DNA of 64,000 nucleotides from Isoetes taiwanensis (Eukaryota; Streptophyta; Lycopodiopsida; Isoetales; Isoetaceae). A model generated the notes under the pieces. It was not told the origin of the DNA. It did no database searches and saw only the letters and a list, made by a program, of their open reading frames with translations. Of this stretch, positions 33,576 to 43,749 are shown piece by piece (within the stretch, counting starts at the first letter, position 1; every line of letters starts with the position of its first letter). The DNA is taken from NCBI GenBank assembly GCA_021234155.1, contig JAJEKV010000041.1, positions 8,628,917 to 8,692,916 of the forward strand, read 5' to 3'. Made by a program: the position numbers and the translations under genes.

Positions 33576-34921
33576 GTTTGGATTATTTTTGCTCTGCTCT
33601 ATTCTGGGGTTATTGTGCTATTCGGGCTACTGTGTTTTCTTCTCTAGGATTCTTTTCCTTTTTCGTTTGGTGTTGTGCTTTATATCATGTTGTGCTTTTT
33701 ACAGCTATTATCGTTTCTGTTTTAATGGCATTATCTCATGAGTTGCTTTTTGTCCATGTTTATCCATTTTTTGCACATGGTTATGGGTTTGTTCTTCTTC
33801 TTTCTTATGCAAGTGGATCGTGGGGGGTTGGATTCTTTCTTGCTATTGTATTTTCGAGGGTTTTTTTGATGCTTCGCTCTATTCTATGGTGTGGCGATAT
33901 TTGGGCTACTGTGTCTTTTTTATGTTATGATTCTTTTATTTCTTCTCGTTTGTAATATTATGTTGTGATTTTGATATCTATTTTGGTTTATGCGTTATTG
34001 GCCTCATTTGATGGGTTATACTTTGTCTTTTTGTGTTTACCCAATTTTTGTATGTTGTCATGCGTTCCTTGTTTTTTGGCATTTTGATCATTCCTGGCAT
34101 CTCGTTTGTCGGTTCTTGAATGCACCGTTGCACTTTGTTTTTCGGCAATCTATGTCCGATTGCATTATCTTTTTTCTGTCTGTGCATTTTTACGTTTCTA
34201 TAGGTCGCTTTTTTCTCTTGGTCATATTATTTCAGTTACTTGTTACTTATTATTTATCGTGATCGTTTTTCTTTTCGGGCTCCCTGATGCCTTCCGCTGG
34301 GGTCTTAGCGTCGTTCATGGACTTCCGTCCGTCGCCATTCCTTCGATTCCTCATTGTGGCGGCGTGCCTTTCTTTACGGTTGTTCTTGTTTTCTAATGTC
34401 CTTCTTTTTTCAGGTCATTGAGCTGATGCCGTCCCTCATAAACAACCACGGCTCTTCTTCGCGTCGCTTTCTCCGGCCGTGTAGCTAGCTTCATATTTTC
34501 TTGGTACTTTCGGCGTCAGCGAAGCTTCCCTTTCACTCGAGCCTGACTCTTCGGACCCTGGTTCCCTTTCTCCTCACCTTCTCCGATTTACATGCATCTT
34601 CTTTTTCTTTTGGTCCCCTCGGCCTTTCTTTGCTCCTTCCTCTTCTCCCGGTTGGTCCCTTTTCACGTATCTCCTACTCAAATGGCTCCTCTGTTTTCTT
34701 CTCTTCCGCATGCATTTTCAAACCCATTTTTTTGTGTCTTAGTGCTGTTTCTCCACGAGTTCACTTTCGGTACTACATGAGCTTCAGGCGACAATGGGCT
34801 CGCTCCGGGCTCTCTAGACCCCGATGGCGGCAATTGTCGGTCTGAGACTCAGCTTGAGCATCTCCAACAGGACATTCGGGAGCGGGCCGCGCGTCCTACT
34901 CCTTCTTTTGACCGCGACTCC
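33576..34921 (+). other. YR element internal region between tandem repeat and gag
   Basis: T-rich, with no convincing domain. The gag frame stays open upstream of its first ATG to about 34780 (SETQLEHLQQDIRERAARP), so gag may start further up or be joined by splicing. Confidence 0.4.
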
Positions 34922-35479
34922 ATGCGGCATTACTACGAGTTTGCGTCTGCTATGGACACTCGTTTTCGATGGATTCATGGCCGTCTTGCTATGTTGGGGG
35001 TTGCCATTCCAGATGATGTGCTGCAGATGGTAGAGGAAGGTAAGCGTTTGGCGGATCAGGAGATGAAATTTGTTCTTATTGCTGATCAACATGGTTATGA
35101 CGTCGCCTTGCACTTTAGTGAGTCCCCTAGTCTGAATTTTTCTTCGAAGGAGTCCAAGCGCTTGCATCAGGCTAAGAAATTCGCCCAGGAGAAGCGTCTA
35201 TCTTCTTCTCGCCCTTCGCCATACCCTTCCTCTGCTTCTCTTTCTGCTGCTTCCCCTGCCAATTCCTCTACCCTTCGTTGTACTTTTTGTGGTCGTTTTC
35301 GCCACACTGCCGACAATTGTTTTCGTCGCCAGTTCTCTCATAATGCCATTCCTCCCCTTTCCAACCCTTATTTTTCTCAAACTGTGCCTCTCAATCCTAC
35401 TCCTTTGTTGGCCGTTCCTCCACCACCTCAGCATTCGGCCCTTTCTCCGCCTGTGTTGCCTCGGCCTTGGTCTTCTTGA
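34922..35479 (+). CDS. gag-like protein of the YR retroelement, with CCHC zinc knuckle
   Basis: A 185-residue frame. The helical N-terminus (MRHYYEFASAMDTRFRWIHG, then VEEGKRLADQEMKFVLIAD) is followed by a Ser/Pro-rich linker and a zinc knuckle CTFCGRFRHTADNC, which fits C-x2-C-x4-H-x4-C. The tail is Pro-rich. Gag binds the element RNA and packages it for reverse transcription. The true N-terminus may lie upstream, because the frame is open for about 47 codons before this Met without another ATG. It is intact in the part shown and precedes RT by about 140 bp. Confidence 0.75.
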   Translation: MRHYYEFASAMDTRFRWIHGRLAMLGVAIPDDVLQMVEEGKRLADQEMKFVLIADQHGYDVALHFSESPSLNFSSKESKRLHQAKKFAQEKRLSSSRPSPYPSSASLSAASPANSSTLRCTFCGRFRHTADNCFRRQFSHNAIPPLSNPYFSQTVPLNPTPLLAVPPPPQHSALSPPVLPRPWSS

Positions 35480-35616
35480 GCCGTTTTAGTTGTTCTGCAC
35501 TATCTGTTGTATTTGGTTTTTGATCATTAATAAAGCATTTTGGTTTCTAATGGGTCTTTTTTTCTACAGATTGCCAACCTTTTACTTCTGCTTTACCTCA
35601 CCTTCCCTTTGATCCG

Positions 35617-37520
35617 ATGGCTCTTGATTCTTATTATGCGACCTTGCCTGTGTGTGGGTGTCTCTTTGCTTCTTTACCTTTTTGGCATTCCATTTCTGCT
35701 CATCCGCTTGTGTTGTCTTGGATCCAGTATGGTTATGCTCTTCCGTGGGCCCAGGAACCCCCTTCTCAACCCTATTTTCGCCCGAACCTTTCTTCTTTGT
35801 CTTCTCATATTCCTTTCGCCCGTTCTGCCATTCAAGACCTTTTGCGTTCTGGTGCTGTTATGCAAGTTCCATCTTGTCCCTTTTTCTGCTCACCCCTGGG
35901 TGTTGTGCCCAAGGGCGACCATAAGTTCCGCTTGATTCTCGACTTGCGCTATCTTAACTCCTTTTTATCTGTTCCTTCTTTCCATTACGAGTCGCTTTCT
36001 GATGCTTTGGCTGTTCTTCAACCCCAAGATTTTCTTTTTACTTTGGATCTGAAATCCGGTTACCACCATGTTCCCATCTGGCCTCCTCATCATACTTTTT
36101 TGAGTTTGAGTCACATTTTTTTGTCTTCACTATGCTTCCTTTTGGCTTGGCCTCTGCTCCCTTCGTCTTTACCAAGTTGATGCGCCCCTTGGTCCGCCAT
36201 TGGAGGGCGGCTGGTATTCGTTGCACTCCTTATATGGATGATTTCCTTTTTTGCACTCAGCGGGACCCTACTGCTCTTCAACATCGCATCATTTCTGATT
36301 TGCAATCTGCTGGTTTTCTCATTGCCTGGCCTAAGTGTCGTCTGCGTTTGTCACATCGTGCTATTTTCCTTGGTTTTCTCCTTGATGCTTCTGCCATGAT
36401 TATTTGCCTATCTTCCAAGAAATTGGCCAAGTTTTTTCGCCTTTCTTCTTCGCTTCTTTCTTCTTCTCATTTTACCTCACGGCACCTAGCTAAATTTTTG
36501 GGCTTTCTCCAGTCTCTTCGTATTGTTTTTGGCTCTCTTGTCTCCGTTTTGACCTTTTGTTCTTATCGTCTTATTCAGCCTTGGCACTGGGATGCTCCTA
36601 TTTCTTTGTCTTCTTTAGCTCGCATGGAAATTGTGTTATGGGAATCTATCGCCTCATCTTTGAGTTTTCGTCCTATTTCTCCCTCCCGTCGTCCTTCTGC
36701 TGTCCTTGGTTTCGATGCTAGTTCTTTTGGATGGGGGGGGTGGCTCTTGCTCCCGGGGCAGCACCGCTTGGATTTTGTTGGCCTTTTTTCCGAGTCAGAG
36801 CTGTCTCATTCTTCCACTTGGCGCGAACTCTTTGCTTTCTATCAAGTTTTGCGCTCCGCCTTGCCTTCTCTTCATGCTCGCCTGGTCGCTGTTCGGGGGG
36901 ATAATTTGAATGTTGCCACCATTCTTCAAAAAGGCGGTTCTTCTTCGCCTGATATTCATTTTCTCACCTTAGAGATCTTTCTCCTTTGTTTTCATTTTTC
37001 TATTTCCTTGGAGCCGGTGTGGATTCCACGTTCCCAAAATGAGTGGGCTGATTATCTTTCTCGTCTTCCTCAATCTGCTGAATTTGCCCTTGCCCCATGG
37101 TGTTTTCACTATATTGATTCTTTATGGGGCCCGCATCATGTGGATCGTTTTGCCTCTCCCCTTAATCATAAGCTTCCTGTTTATAATACTCGGTTCCCAT
37201 ATCCGCACCGTATCCCGCCTGATGCTTTTACCTATGATTGGCGCCTCTTTAATAATTTTTGTTTTCCTCCACCTTCTTTAGTTCCCCGTGTTTTGCACCA
37301 TGCAGCCGCGTGTCATGCTCGTATCACACTGGTGGTTCTTCATTGGCCTTCTGCACCATGGTGGCCTTTACTCTGGACGGGATCGGCATGGGCGTCTTTT
37401 ATTAAAGAATTTCTGTTTTTTGATGCATTTTCTTTGGCTTTATTGCCACATCTTTCGGCGACCTTTGCCGGGTGTCGGCGTCATGTAGCTCTTTATGTTT
37501 TTCGTTGTCAATTTGAATGA
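35617..37520 (+). pseudogene. Reverse transcriptase-RNase H of the YR retroelement (one frameshift)
   Basis: The first frame, 35617-36180, carries LGVVPKGDHKFRLILDLRYL and DFLFTLDLKSGYHHVPI (first catalytic Asp). Near 36095-36110 one base is lost or gained. The next frame, open to 37520, continues FESHFFVFTMLPFGLASAP and holds the catalytic YMDD at about 36231. RNase H follows with all four acidic positions: Asp in GFDASSFGWGG (36714), Glu in WRELF (36825), Asp in VRGDNLN (36900) and Asp in WADYLSRL (37050). The C-terminal segment WGPHHVDRFASPLNHKLPVY with LVVLHWPSAPWWP is characteristic of DIRS-class RNase H tails. Apart from the single frameshift the enzyme is well preserved. Confidence 0.92.
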
Positions 37521-37527
37521 AGTTAAC

Positions 37528-38505
37528 ATGGTTTTTTATGTTGTTGTGACAGCTACTTCTCGCTTGCTCACCCCCCAGGAGGTTCCCTTTTTCTTTGCGA
37601 CTTTGCCTTTAGTTTTTTCCTCTCGTGCCCCATCTACTCTTTTGGCTTATTTCGCTATGTTCCGCCGTTTTGTTGCTTGGTGCCGTCTTCATGCTGTTCC
37701 TTTTCTTCCAGCTTCTCCTTTTGTTGTTGCGGCCTTTTTTGCTTCTCTTCATCATCCTCAGATGTCAGCCTCCTCCATTTCTTCCGGCTCGGCAGCCATA
37801 TCCTTTTTTCATCAACTTTTCAACCTTCCCTCTCCCGCCATTTTACCTTTACCCTCGTTGGCTCGTCAGTCTACCTTTCGTCACGCTCGCCCTCCTCGTA
37901 CCTTTCTTCCTCTCCTGCCTCGGCATATTACGCTCGATTGTTCTCCTTTGCGCATCCTGCGGCTTCTTTTCCCTCTCGGCCCAGCGTTATTTCCGTTGTA
38001 GTTTCCTTTGCTTTTTGCGTCTCGGAGGCCCTTGCCCTCAATTGGCGTGATCTTTCTTTTCCTTATCGCATGTGGATCTTCTTATTCGTCATTCCAAGCG
38101 TGACCAACTTGCCCCGCGGTCATCACGATTTCTTTAGCCCGCTTGCCTTCGTTCGCATGCCACATCTCTATCCTTGATGCCCTGATTTCTACCGGTTCTT
38201 ATCATCTCCTCGATCCTCCATCCGGCGGCCCCCTTTTTCGTTCATCTCCTTCTTCTTTGCGTCCTTTATCTTATCCGACTGCTCGGGGGTGGTGGCGGGA
38301 GTGTCTTCTTGCTATCGGCTTGGATCCATCCCGATATGGTACTCATTCGGCTCGTCGCGGAGGGGCTTCAGCGGCTGCCGCTCGGGGAGTTCCACATGAT
38401 GCTGCGCGCACTCACGGTCGTTGGCGCTCCTCTTCTTCTCATTCTCGCTATGTGCTTCGCGATCCTACTCAACACCTGGAGGTTTCGCGGCGCTTGGGTT
38501 TATAG
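37528..38505 (+). pseudogene. Tyrosine recombinase of the YR retroelement (frameshifted)
   Basis: The core-binding domain is open from 37528 to about 38000 (STLLAYFAMFRRFVAWCRLH, then SISSGSAAISFFHQLF). The frame changes near 37960-38000. The first catalytic box reads FAFCVSEALALNWRDL at about 38008-38055; the family has Arg before VSEAL, and Cys (TGC) here fits CGC to TGC decay. After another frame change near 38150, the C-terminal catalytic block is intact: THSARRGGASAAAARGVP with H-x-x-R, then THGRWRSSSSHSRYVLRD with the His/Trp position and the nucleophile Tyr. The protein would integrate the circular DNA product. Nonfunctional in this copy. Confidence 0.88.
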
Positions 38506-38538
38506 TTAAGGAAGTCCTTTGGTAGTCGGCCGGTTTTG

Positions 38539-38556
38539 TGTCTCTCGCGAGTCCTT
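38539..38556 (+). repeat. Split direct repeat B1
   Basis: TGTCTCTCGCGAGTCCTT, identical to B2 at 39447-39464. It holds the palindrome CTCGCGAG and is separated from A2 by TCCCAGAAT. Confidence 0.85.
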
Positions 38557-38565
38557 TCCCAGAAT

Positions 38566-38688
38566 CCCATCGATCCGAGCCATCGGATCGCCATTCTGAA
38601 AAGGGCGAAACTATAAACTAGTTCCATTCTCGGACCGGTTATCGGCGTCTTCTCCGCAGCGGCATTTTCTTAGTTCTCGTAGCTTCCC
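38566..38688 (+). repeat. Split direct repeat A2
   Basis: Internal copy of A1, nine bases after B1, as expected for the B1-A2-B2 end of a PAT/Ngaro-type element. Confidence 0.9.
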
Positions 38689-39446
38689 TCCCTTCATACC
38701 CTGCTGCGTGGCCGTGTATGTCTTTTTCATTTGTATTAGTATTGGTTCTTGCCCTTTTTTGTTGTTTTCACTTGTGGGTGTCGCTTTTTCTTGTTCTTTG
38801 TTTCCTTGGCATTTTTTTACGTGTTTTTCTCCGCTGCTTGGTGATCTTTGTTTATTTCCACCTTGAGGGTGATGCATCTTTATATATCATGTTTTCCACC
38901 CGCTGGGTGATGCTTTTTCCACCTTCTCGGTGACGCTATCTTCTTTTTGTTATGCTCTTTTTTGTCTATTTTTATGCCTTATATCTTCCGGCTTTCTTGA
39001 TGCAGATTCTTTTTATGGCTGGGCTTGTTTCTCTAACTCTTTACGGGTGTTTTTTTGAGTTTTTTGGGTATTGCAGGATTTCGCTATCTTCCACTGGCTT
39101 TTGGGGTCCTGATGGTTTCCGTTCGTCATCCTCGTTGTTATATGTGTTTTTTTTCGCGGTTGTTTGGGGTCGTGCTTTTGGTTTGCCTTCGCGCTCGTCC
39201 GGTTTCTCTGTTCTCTAGGCAATACATTCGAGGTTGGTGGCGACCATTTCTCATTAGGGTTTTCCTCGAAAACCCGAAAGGGCGGGGTTTTTTATCCCGA
39301 TGAGAACTTGTCGCCATTGCCCTCTTATACTGCCTTAGCACATTTTCTTTTTTGGGGGTAGTCCGATATTGTTCCTATGTTCGGCTACCCCTCTCTCTCT
39401 TCTTATACATTGTATACTGCTGCTGTGATGAATGACAAGCCTATCT
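38689..39446 (+). other. Spacer between A2 and B2
   Basis: 758 bp, T-rich, with repeated CACC(T/C)...GGTGA(T/C)GC phrases near 38860-38935. No convincing coding frame. Contains the hairpin at 39231-39326. Confidence 0.6.
39231..39326. other. Long imperfect hairpin near the right end of the YR element
   Basis: GGTGGCGACCATTTCTCATT pairs with GATGAGAACTTGTCGCCATT at about 39298-39318. Inside, AGGGTTTTC and GAAAACCC (39256-39275) form a second stem. Confidence 0.75.
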
Positions 39447-39464
39447 TGTCTCTCGCGAGTCCTT
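39447..39464 (+). repeat. Split direct repeat B2
   Basis: Terminal copy of B. Its last two bases (TT) are also the first two bases of the right-hand TTAAACAAAAT. Confidence 0.85.
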
Positions 39465-39473
39465 AAACAAAAT
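39463..39473. other. Right target/core sequence of the YR retroelement
   Basis: TTAAACAAAAT, identical to the left flank at 31294-31304. Confidence 0.8.
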
Positions 39474-40860
39474 GCAAATTCTGCAGCTTGGAGGGTAACC
39501 TCCCGGTTAAGAAAAGCACATCGATGATACTTTATAAAGCGTAAACATTCCAACTTCAAATTTTCTCTCTAAGCTATGCTGATACACCATGTCTGCTTGG
39601 ATGGATTTAACTCTAAGCAGAGGTGTTCACCAGGACTAAGAAGGTAGATTTGGCCTGGATTCAAGGTAAAATGGCAACATCCCAAACTTTACGCTTGGAA
39701 TAAACGGCACTAGAATTTTTTAGCCTCCTCCGTTGTCCATTTGCCATCTGTTGAAGTATCTTGCCATCTGCCAAAGTATCTCGCAAAATATGGAACCCGT
39801 TCTTGCTAGTTAAAATTAATTTTCATTGTTTATCCTATTGATTTGATTCATCATACTAAGTTTATGCAAAACAAAAGACTTTAAGAAGCCTCCATTTGAA
39901 ATATGTTCCACCTTTGGGGCATGCCTTCGTTAATATAAAGGGCGAGCAAGGTCCAATCTTATGACACGAGGACATTACATCCTCGCAATACAAAATCAGC
40001 AGGTTGGACGGTAAGCCCTTATGTGCTTTGCTAAATTTTTGTTCTAATTTTTGCCCCATGTTTATTGCATGGTATGCCTTCTATAATTGCAATATGTGCC
40101 CAGCTTCATGCACTGCTAACAATCTCTTATTTCTAAAAGGGTTCTATTAAATCGCTCACGGATCAGTCATGCAGAATATGTGCATTAAGGTATTTATTAG
40201 AAAAGGCACAGATCACCTTCTTTATGGCCATCTCCTGGTCTTCATCTGTCAAGGCAATGCTTGCACCTTCAAAAAGTTGTTTATCTAATACTTCAACAAT
40301 ACCGTTAGCCCATTCGGCTTTAAAAACATTAAAACATGACACAATTTTTGCCATAAATATCAGGCCTTACAAACATTTTGATTGTGTTTCTTCCATTGAA
40401 ATTTTACGCTGAAGAAGTCGATCGCAAAAATGATGGCTCGTAAGGTGCAGCATTCAAAGGTTAAAAGATCCAAGTTTGTTCCTCCGGGGCATGTTGCACT
40501 CCAAACAGTTTAAATGCAACATGCATATTGAAGCTACGACATGATGTAGCATTTGAGAGTTTGGATTTGAATATGTGTTGAACTCTCACTTTTGTCCAGT
40601 AAGAAGCTCATGCTGAATGATTAAAAAAAAGAATGCAAATGCATTGGTGCAAAACGTGACAGAACAGAAACAACTTCACCTGAGGGCACAAAAAGCAGTA
40701 GATATATTCTGCTACAAATATATAGTGCCAAACCCATGCAAGTCATAGGCACATACTACAAAAATACATATTCCATGCCCCATGTAGCAACCAATATTAC
40801 CAAATATGGTGACAAGGTTTGAGATCATTAACGTGAAGCCGGGAGCTTAGCTTCTGCTGG
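39474..40860. other. No recognised gene
   Basis: A minus-strand frame at 40163-40354 (EWANGIVEVLDKQLFEG) faintly recalls the end of a receptor-like kinase domain but is too short to call. Confidence 0.4.
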
Positions 40861-40861
40861 A

Positions 40862-41763
40862 ATTGTTGCAGCCTTGTCAATTCACGCATGCACCGCTGCA
40901 ATTGCTCATGAGCCTCTGCATGGAGACCCTGCCTGTTCAGCGATGGCTGCCCTCAGCTCTTGCACCTTTCAATCTCGAGCTGCAGATCTATGCTCCAGTT
41001 TCTGCAAGCGAGAGTCCAGCATAGGGTTCATTGCAGATGAGGCCGCTTCTTGTGTCTCGACCCTAGTTTGAAGGGCTCCCAATTGTGACTAGCTCTCTTC
41101 CTTTTCGTATCACAGTTGCAACCTCCTCAGCCTCTGATCGAAGGCGGGAGATGGTTGCCATTGTCTCCTGCTCAACACGTTGCTTGTCCTGTGTCATGGT
41201 TTCAATGGCAGTGGACAAGGAATCCATGTGGGTCTGCATGTCAGCGAGACTCTTCTTGTCCTTCTGCCTTTCAGAGTGCATTAGGCGAAGGCCATCCTCC
41301 AGGTGCTGTATGGGAGTCTCCATGCTGTAAACACGCTATTTTTCAGTAGCCAGCTGCCTCTTGAGCAATTTGGGTGTCGGAGGCCTGCAGCAATTCGAGC
41401 TCTGTTGCCCTCTGCCATTGCTTGAACCTGTTTCCAGTGCTCCTCAACTGCCTGGTTTGGTGGTGGTGAAGCACGGATACGGCTTGCCGCTAGGCTAGAG
41501 TATCTGTTATATGTCTGCCGAGCTATGCTTGTTGCACGAGACTTTGCCCGCGCTTCTCTTTTCAGTCTGCACCTGTCAATTTTGCCAGTGTCATCTGGTC
41601 TGCGATTGGGGATGGCATCTATGTACTCTCCCAGTAGAAGTTTTGCTTCCATGTCTGTGCTAGGTAGAGGGGACTGCGCATTAGCACCATCCACATGCAT
41701 ATCAGTGGGGTTGGATGAAGGGACACAGGGCTCGTCGGGCTCTTCTATCACTGGAGTTTCCAT
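40862..41763 (-). CDS. Unrecognised coiled-coil protein, probably interrupted
   Basis: Minus-strand frames line up into one coiled-coil-like product: 41763-41281 (acidic/Pro start METPVIEEPDEPCVP, then basic RCRLKREARAKSRATSIARQ), 41323-41063 (METPIQHLEDGLRLMHSERQ, IETMTQDKQRVEQE, ISRLRSEAEEVATVIRKGRE), and below 41063 another helical stretch (LDSRLQKLEHRSAARDWKVQ). Heptad-like spacing of Leu/Met with many Glu, Arg and Gln is clear. The pieces are in different frames, so either introns or frameshifts lie between them. No family recognised; transposon ORF or host gene remain open. Confidence 0.4.
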
Positions 41764-41842
41764 GAATAGGGTATCACCCTACAGACGCTTGTCTAAAAGC
41801 CTCCAAGCACTTTGATCACTCACAACCTCTGTGCTTTGTCAC

Positions 41843-42233
41843 CTTACAGACATCCGTCCGAAGTGTCCAAATGCAGAATTCAAGTGCAGCCTCTAGTGCA
41901 ACCTCTACCACCTTATAGATGCTTGTCTCAGACGAATAGTGGCAATGATCTCTTCCTTACAGACCCCTGTCTGAAAGCCTCCAGCATGCGAATGTTTGAA
42001 TCCAAGGCGATGCCTCCAAGTGCAAGAAGCAAGTGCAGGCTCTTTCACCTTAGAGACACCCGTCTAAAAGTGTTCAAATGCATAAATCAAGCGCAGCCTC
42101 TAGTGAAACCTCTGCCACCTTATAGACGCTTGTCTGAAATGAAAATAAGCAATGGTTTTTCCCCTCACAGATGCCCGTCTGCAAGGCTCCAGTATGTAAA
42201 TGCTTGAATCCAAGGTGATTGGATGGTATCACA
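41843..42233. repeat. Tandem duplication, about 207-bp unit
   Basis: CA(A)GTGCAGCCTCTAGTG occurs at 41881 and, as CAAGCGCAGCCTCTAGTG, at 42088. Both are followed by AACCTCT(A/G)CCACCTTATAGA, then a CAGAC/CCGTCTG-like phrase and GAATCCAAGG. Within each unit, shorter GACG/CCGTCT motifs recur. Confidence 0.8.
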
Positions 42234-42731
42234 CCCTTTGAATCCCGTCTTAAAATTGGGTTGCAAAGACTTGTTGTTTTCTCCTCTCAGATCTTAAACA
42301 AATGTGTGTAAAACCATGTGTCTTTTAGAATCATCATAGAACAAGCATTCCAATGATATGTATTGCTCCCAAAACAGAGCTGCAGATCAATAGATATGAA
42401 GAAAAGTATATAGTGCTGGAAAATGGAACAATGGAAACCCTAAAACCAGCACTAAAAATCTGTTGTTTTTGCTCTGAAGTCCTATCCAAACATCATCAAC
42501 ATAAAATATCTTTGAAATAACTCTAAGAGAGCTTTCCAATGGTTTAAATTTCGTGAGAAACTGAGTCACAAAGAAATAGATATGAACAAAAATGTAATAC
42601 AAACCACAAAGTGATGGTGCGGGCTGTAAATCGCTGTTTTTGCTATAGAATCACCATTCAAACACATGCAAATCACATATCTTCAGAAAGATATCTGAGA
42701 GAGCTTTGTAAAGCAATAAATTTCAGCTAAA

Positions 42732-43745
42732 ATGGAGTTTAAATTCGCCACTTACAAATATTTGGGAGTGGAGTTTCCTTCCACTATGCACTGGAACACA
42801 TCCATACGGCTACGAGTGACGGTGAGCTGGAAGGCACTATATGCAATGCAAAACAATAGTCATAGAGCAGAGTTGTATGATTGGGCTCATCAGTCACCCC
42901 ACACCTATTCATGATCTTACTGGAGCCTGTCCTTTTATACGTGATTGAAGTATGGGATCCAGTAGTATCCCTCGCTACCTAGAATGACTTGGAGCAGGTG
43001 CAGAAAGTCGTCTTGATACGAGCACTAGGGGTGAAGTCCACAGTCCCATATCAAATTTTGCTGCAGGAGACGAGATTCTTGCCTCTTCAAAGGGTGGCCC
43101 TTGATCGCTACATTGTCTATTTTCAGAAGGTGGTCAATATGGACGATGCTCGTCTCCCTAACCTAGCTTATATCATGGCAATGGGGCTGCAGTGCCTCAA
43201 GGCCTGCTGGAGGGAAAAGAGAGGTCAATGGTTGGCCTAGATGGAATGTACAGGAGCACAGGTGCATACATGTGCAAATAGAGGCAGATTGTCATAGCTT
43301 GAGGCAATATCTTGATGCTTGCTTCCTCAGCAAGCTTTGGGATGCCAGTGCCCTTGAACCAGTCAAGACAGTATACTACCAGTGCCACATAAATTCCACA
43401 TTGGAACGAGGCCCGCAATGCTACCTGCGTACCCACTTGCCTATGAAAAGACGCAGACTCATTGCCGTCATTCGCACAGGGGCACACCCATCATATTGTA
43501 TCCTACTAACATTCTAACTTATATCAAGTATATGCTAGAAATGATAAGGCATGTACGTATGTGTTTCCATTGACAACCCTTCAAGGACCTGAAACTTCTT
43601 TCTGAAGATATCAACGTCCATGTGTCAAACTTACATGATGTGCTACAATATAAGGATCAGTGGAAGAATTCGCAACAGAACTCATTGACCTATTCGAGGT
43701 TCTCCCTAGTGCATGTATACAAAATTCATAGCCTTGACATTTAGA
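42732..43745 (+). pseudogene. LINE 3' coding relic
   Basis: Fragments in order: YKYLGVEFPSTM and KALYAMQNNSH near 42755-42860, then 42989-43240 (EQVQKVVLIRALGVKSTVPY, FLPLQRVALDRYIVYFQKV), then LPMKRRRLIAVIRTGAH near 43435-43485. These match the post-RT region of the LINE at 50180-51715 (ALYAMQKGV occurs in both). Stops separate the pieces. The tail from 43488 is duplicated at 45103. Confidence 0.7.
43488..43745. repeat. Direct repeat of LINE-derived sequence, copy 1
   Basis: Matches 45103-45328. Shared runs are CCCATCATATTGTATCCTAC, TCCATTGACAACCCTTCAAG and GATGTGCTACAATATAAGGA. Copy 1 has about 30 extra bases near 43515. Confidence 0.85.
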
Positions 43746-43749
43746 CATA

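Larger units (their letters stand above)
31305..39462 (+). mobile_element. Tyrosine-recombinase retrotransposon (DIRS order, PAT/Ngaro-type split direct repeats)
   Basis: The element is 8158 bp. From left: repeat A1, a long leader with a 96-bp tandem repeat, gag with a CCHC knuckle, RT-RNase H of the DIRS type, a tyrosine recombinase, then B1, A2, a spacer and B2. This A1 ... B1-A2-B2 order is the split direct repeat arrangement of PAT and Ngaro elements; DIRS1 itself has inverted ends. No integrase, protease or LTR-primer-binding site is seen. No methyltransferase domain was found between RT and recombinase. Reverse transcription through a circular form and recombinase-mediated insertion is the known model for the class. 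RT and recombinase each carry frame breaks, so this copy is inactive. YR retroelements are known in green algae and animals and seem scarce in land plants, which I cannot check here. Confidence 0.9.

Noticed and set aside
34814-36305. Several open minus-strand frames rich in Arg and Lys within the YR element
   Set aside because: They are antisense shadows of the pyrimidine-rich coding strand.
35617-37520. Caulimovirid or LTR-retroelement RT-RNase H
   Set aside because: The RNase H tail (HVDRFASPLNHKLP, WPSAPWWP), the downstream tyrosine recombinase and the split direct repeats all point to a YR retroelement; no movement protein, protease or LTRs are seen.
40163-40354. Receptor-like kinase C-terminus on the minus strand
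   Set aside because: Only a vague likeness over about 40 residues and no kinase motif nearby.
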